NCBI RefSeq assembly: GCF_014202275.1
Contig: NZ_JACHGF010000001.1
Span: 930,001-994,000 of the forward strand
Length of the DNA stretch: 64,000 nucleotides
Origin: Rhabdobacter roseus
Lineage (GTDB): Bacteria; Bacteroidota; Bacteroidia; Cytophagales; Spirosomataceae
Reading direction: 5' to 3'
The position numbers and the translations under genes were made by a program. Below the pieces are notes generated by a model, which was not told the origin of the DNA, did not search any database, and was given only the letters and a program-made list of their open reading frames with translations. Shown here piece by piece: positions 62,464-64,000 of the stretch. Position 1 is the first letter of the stretch; every line of letters starts with the position of its first letter.

Positions 62464-63781
62464 CCACTTTGAAGATACTTTACGCCGCAAGCTAGAAAGC
62501 ATTGAGCCGCGCTTTCAGGAGCAGGACTGGGAGCGTATGCAGCAGCACATGCAAGCGCACACGCCGCCTACCTTCTGGCAGTCTTACGGGAGCTGGGTGG
62601 GCTACGCGGCCTCGTTGCTGATCGTCGGCGCGCTGGCGGGGGTATTCCTCCATCAACGTAGCCAAAACGACGCTCTGCGGCAGGAGTTGGCCACGCTCAG
62701 GGAGCAGGTTAGCCAGCAGCAAAGTCTGGCCGCCACGCCTCCACCCAAGCCCGACACCGTTTATATCGTCGAAAAACAGCTGGTGTACCAGCCGTCGGTA
62801 GGTACTTCTTACCGCCAAAATCCGGCTCAGAAGTATCTTGCCGAAGGCGCGCTGCCCTCGGCGGAGGTACTTGTAGCCCAAAGTACCCCTGAGGCTGATG
62901 CTTTGACCACGGGCCCGCCGCCCGTTTCGGGAGCAGAAATAACCGACAGCGGGCAGGTATCTCCCGCGCAGCGGCAGGCCCTGATCGACCTGGAAGAGCT
63001 TGCGTACCAGCCGGAACTGCTAGCTTCCAGCACCGACCTGGACCGGGCCTTTCGGAAACGGCAACCCAGGGCGTCGGCCCATGTGAAGGTACCGAGCCAG
63101 TCCTTGCCTACGCAGCCAGAAAGTACCCAACAACTGGCCAGCAGCAAGAAGGGAAAAAGACTCCTTCCGTTCTTTAATCTGAAAGTACCCCTGCGGGTGG
63201 GCGGAGGCCAGCAGTGGGAAGACCGCTATCGGGCCACCAGCCTCTTTGCGGAGGTACTTGTGGGTAAGCACTTTGGCATAAATACCGGGGTGAGCTGGCA
63301 AAAACTAGAGCAAAAGAAATTCTTTACGGAGAAAGTCTTCCGAGACCAGATGTTTATGGATTTTCGAAAAGCCCACGCCGTAGCGCTGCCGTCTACCTTC
63401 GAGATCTTCAACATCAACACCCGCGCCACGCTCCTGCAGGTACCTCTGAACGTCACTTACCGCGGCGACATGGGCAACGATTTTTCCTTTTTTACCGGGC
63501 TCGGTACTGCCATCAACCTACAGGCCCGGCAAAACCTGACCTTCGATTACCGCCAGCCTACCCAGGAATACGCCGAGCAGCAACGACGCTTCAAGGAACC
63601 CATGCCCGCGCTCAATAACGTGCTGGTGTCGGCGGGGGTAGAAAAACGATGGGCTCCCATCGTAGTGCAGGTTGATTCCTACCTCAATACACAAATACGC
63701 ACGTTCCCTTTTCTGAATGACCGCTCTTCACTGGGGCTGCGGGTAAAGCTCCTGTACGAATTTGGGGGGAATAAGATCTAA
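62444..63781 (+). CDS. membrane-anchored partner of the sigma factor with beta-barrel-like C-terminus
   Basis: 445 residues from ATG 62444 (MDKMKTNHFEDTLRRKLESI); 62453 is the alternative. The N-terminal ~45 residues are cytosolic and helical, as in small anti-sigma domains. A TM helix follows (YAASLLIVGALAGVFLHQ, ~48-65), then a coiled coil (RQELATLREQVSQQQ), a Pro/Ser-rich linker to ~230, and a C-terminal ~200 residues of alternating strands like a PorT/OmpW-type barrel (GINTGVSWQKLEQKKFF, FSFFTGLGTAINL, SLGLRVKLLYEFGG). It overlaps the sigma gene, so co-translation is likely. Role inferred: anti-sigma-like membrane sensor. Confidence 0.75.
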   Translation: MDKMKTNHFEDTLRRKLESIEPRFQEQDWERMQQHMQAHTPPTFWQSYGSWVGYAASLLIVGALAGVFLHQRSQNDALRQELATLREQVSQQQSLAATPPPKPDTVYIVEKQLVYQPSVGTSYRQNPAQKYLAEGALPSAEVLVAQSTPEADALTTGPPPVSGAEITDSGQVSPAQRQALIDLEELAYQPELLASSTDLDRAFRKRQPRASAHVKVPSQSLPTQPESTQQLASSKKGKRLLPFFNLKVPLRVGGGQQWEDRYRATSLFAEVLVGKHFGINTGVSWQKLEQKKFFTEKVFRDQMFMDFRKAHAVALPSTFEIFNINTRATLLQVPLNVTYRGDMGNDFSFFTGLGTAINLQARQNLTFDYRQPTQEYAEQQRRFKEPMPALNNVLVSAGVEKRWAPIVVQVDSYLNTQIRTFPFLNDRSSLGLRVKLLYEFGGNKI

Positions 63782-63807
63782 CCCCGTGTCGTCCAAAAAA
63801 AGTATTG

Positions 63808-63855
63808 AAAGCCTGGGAAGAAAAGCCTATTTTTGGGCTTTTCTTCCCAGGCTTT
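63808..63855. terminator. 20-bp perfect-stem terminator
   Basis: Inverted repeats at 63808-63827 and 63836-63855 with an 8-base loop, preceded by an A-run and followed by TTTACTTG. It ends the sigma-factor operon. The next gene starts 14 bases beyond. Confidence 0.85.
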
Positions 63856-63868
63856 TACTTGCAGTATT

Positions 63869-64000
63869 TTGAAATTCGCGGCCATTGATATAGGCTCCAA
63901 CGGGGCCAGAATGCAAATATCGTCGGTACTTCACGACGAAGGTAAAGTTGGTTTTAAGAAGGTCGAGTACGTGCGTTTTCCGCTCCGGCTGGGCCACGAT
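63869..64000 (+). CDS. Ppx/GppA-family phosphatase, N-terminal part (cut by window edge)
   Basis: From a TTG at 63869 the frame stays open to the window end (44 codons): MKFAAIDIGSNGARMQIS. The DIGSN motif is the phosphate-1 loop of the exopolyphosphatase/pppGpp phosphatase (ASKHA) family, usually DIGSNS.R; here Gly replaces the Ser after Asn. The following FKKVEYVRFPLRLGHD fits the family's next segment. These enzymes degrade polyphosphate or pppGpp. Start and orientation are clear; specificity is not. Confidence 0.78.
   Translation, partial: MKFAAIDIGSNGARMQISSVLHDEGKVGFKKVEYVRFPLRLGHD

Overview
The window looks like chromosomal DNA from a Bacteroidota bacterium, most likely of the order Cytophagales. 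Three SusC/SusD pairs, a hybrid two-component sensor with a periplasmic propeller, a T9SS-type sorting domain on a secreted protease and AsnC/AraC/ECF regulators of Bacteroidota type all support this. Most of the DNA is GC-rich. The exceptions (about 4.3-6.3, 37.8-40.5 and 42.1-43.1 kb) are AT-rich and look acquired.

Layout. 0-0.9 kb: the end of a siroheme gene overlapping mobA. 0.9-6.6 kb: an accessory stretch with an AraC regulator and SDR enzyme, a secreted alpha/beta hydrolase, an ArsR/SRPBCC pair, a TonB-domain protein and several palindromic intergenic repeats. 6.6-21.4 kb: a complete nitrate/nitrite assimilation region. On the minus strand it runs outer-membrane porin, NarK-type transporter, a nitrate reductase fused to its own FAD/NAD(P)H reductase and [2Fe-2S] domain, a sulfite-reductase-like protein with a rubredoxin tail, and a nitrate-reductase-associated protein. 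SUMT (siroheme) lies upstream on the same strand. On the plus strand it continues with nirB, nirD and a NarX/NarL-like two-component system. mobA and the siroheme genes supply the cofactors these reductases need. 21.4-34.7 kb: a SusCD locus with two lipoproteins and a secreted M43 metalloprotease, then a second SusCD pair. 34.8-37.5 kb: a redoxin and two glycosyltransferases. 37.5-42.1 kb: an array of about 125-320 bp imperfect repeats separating AT-rich cargo, including an Imm50-like immunity gene, orphan ORF tails, a decayed XRE regulator and small membrane proteins. 42.1-45.2 kb: lipoproteins and a TlpA-like thioredoxin. 45.7-57 kb: a polysaccharide locus (GH43, SusD, SusC, divergent HTCS sensor). 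57-64 kb: metH, an Lrp/AsnC regulator, an ECF sigma factor with a membrane/beta-barrel partner, and the start of a Ppx/GppA-type gene.

The strongest global signal is not a gene. A degenerate palindrome RRGTACYY (typical forms AGGTACTT, GGGTACTT, AAGTACCC, AGGTACCT) recurs on both strands, inside and outside genes and in all reading frames, tens of times more often than chance. It is absent from the AT-rich, probably foreign genes. At three places it occurs as an inverted pair forming an intergenic terminator-like hairpin, as DNA-uptake sequences do in other bacteria. I know of no named element with this sequence.
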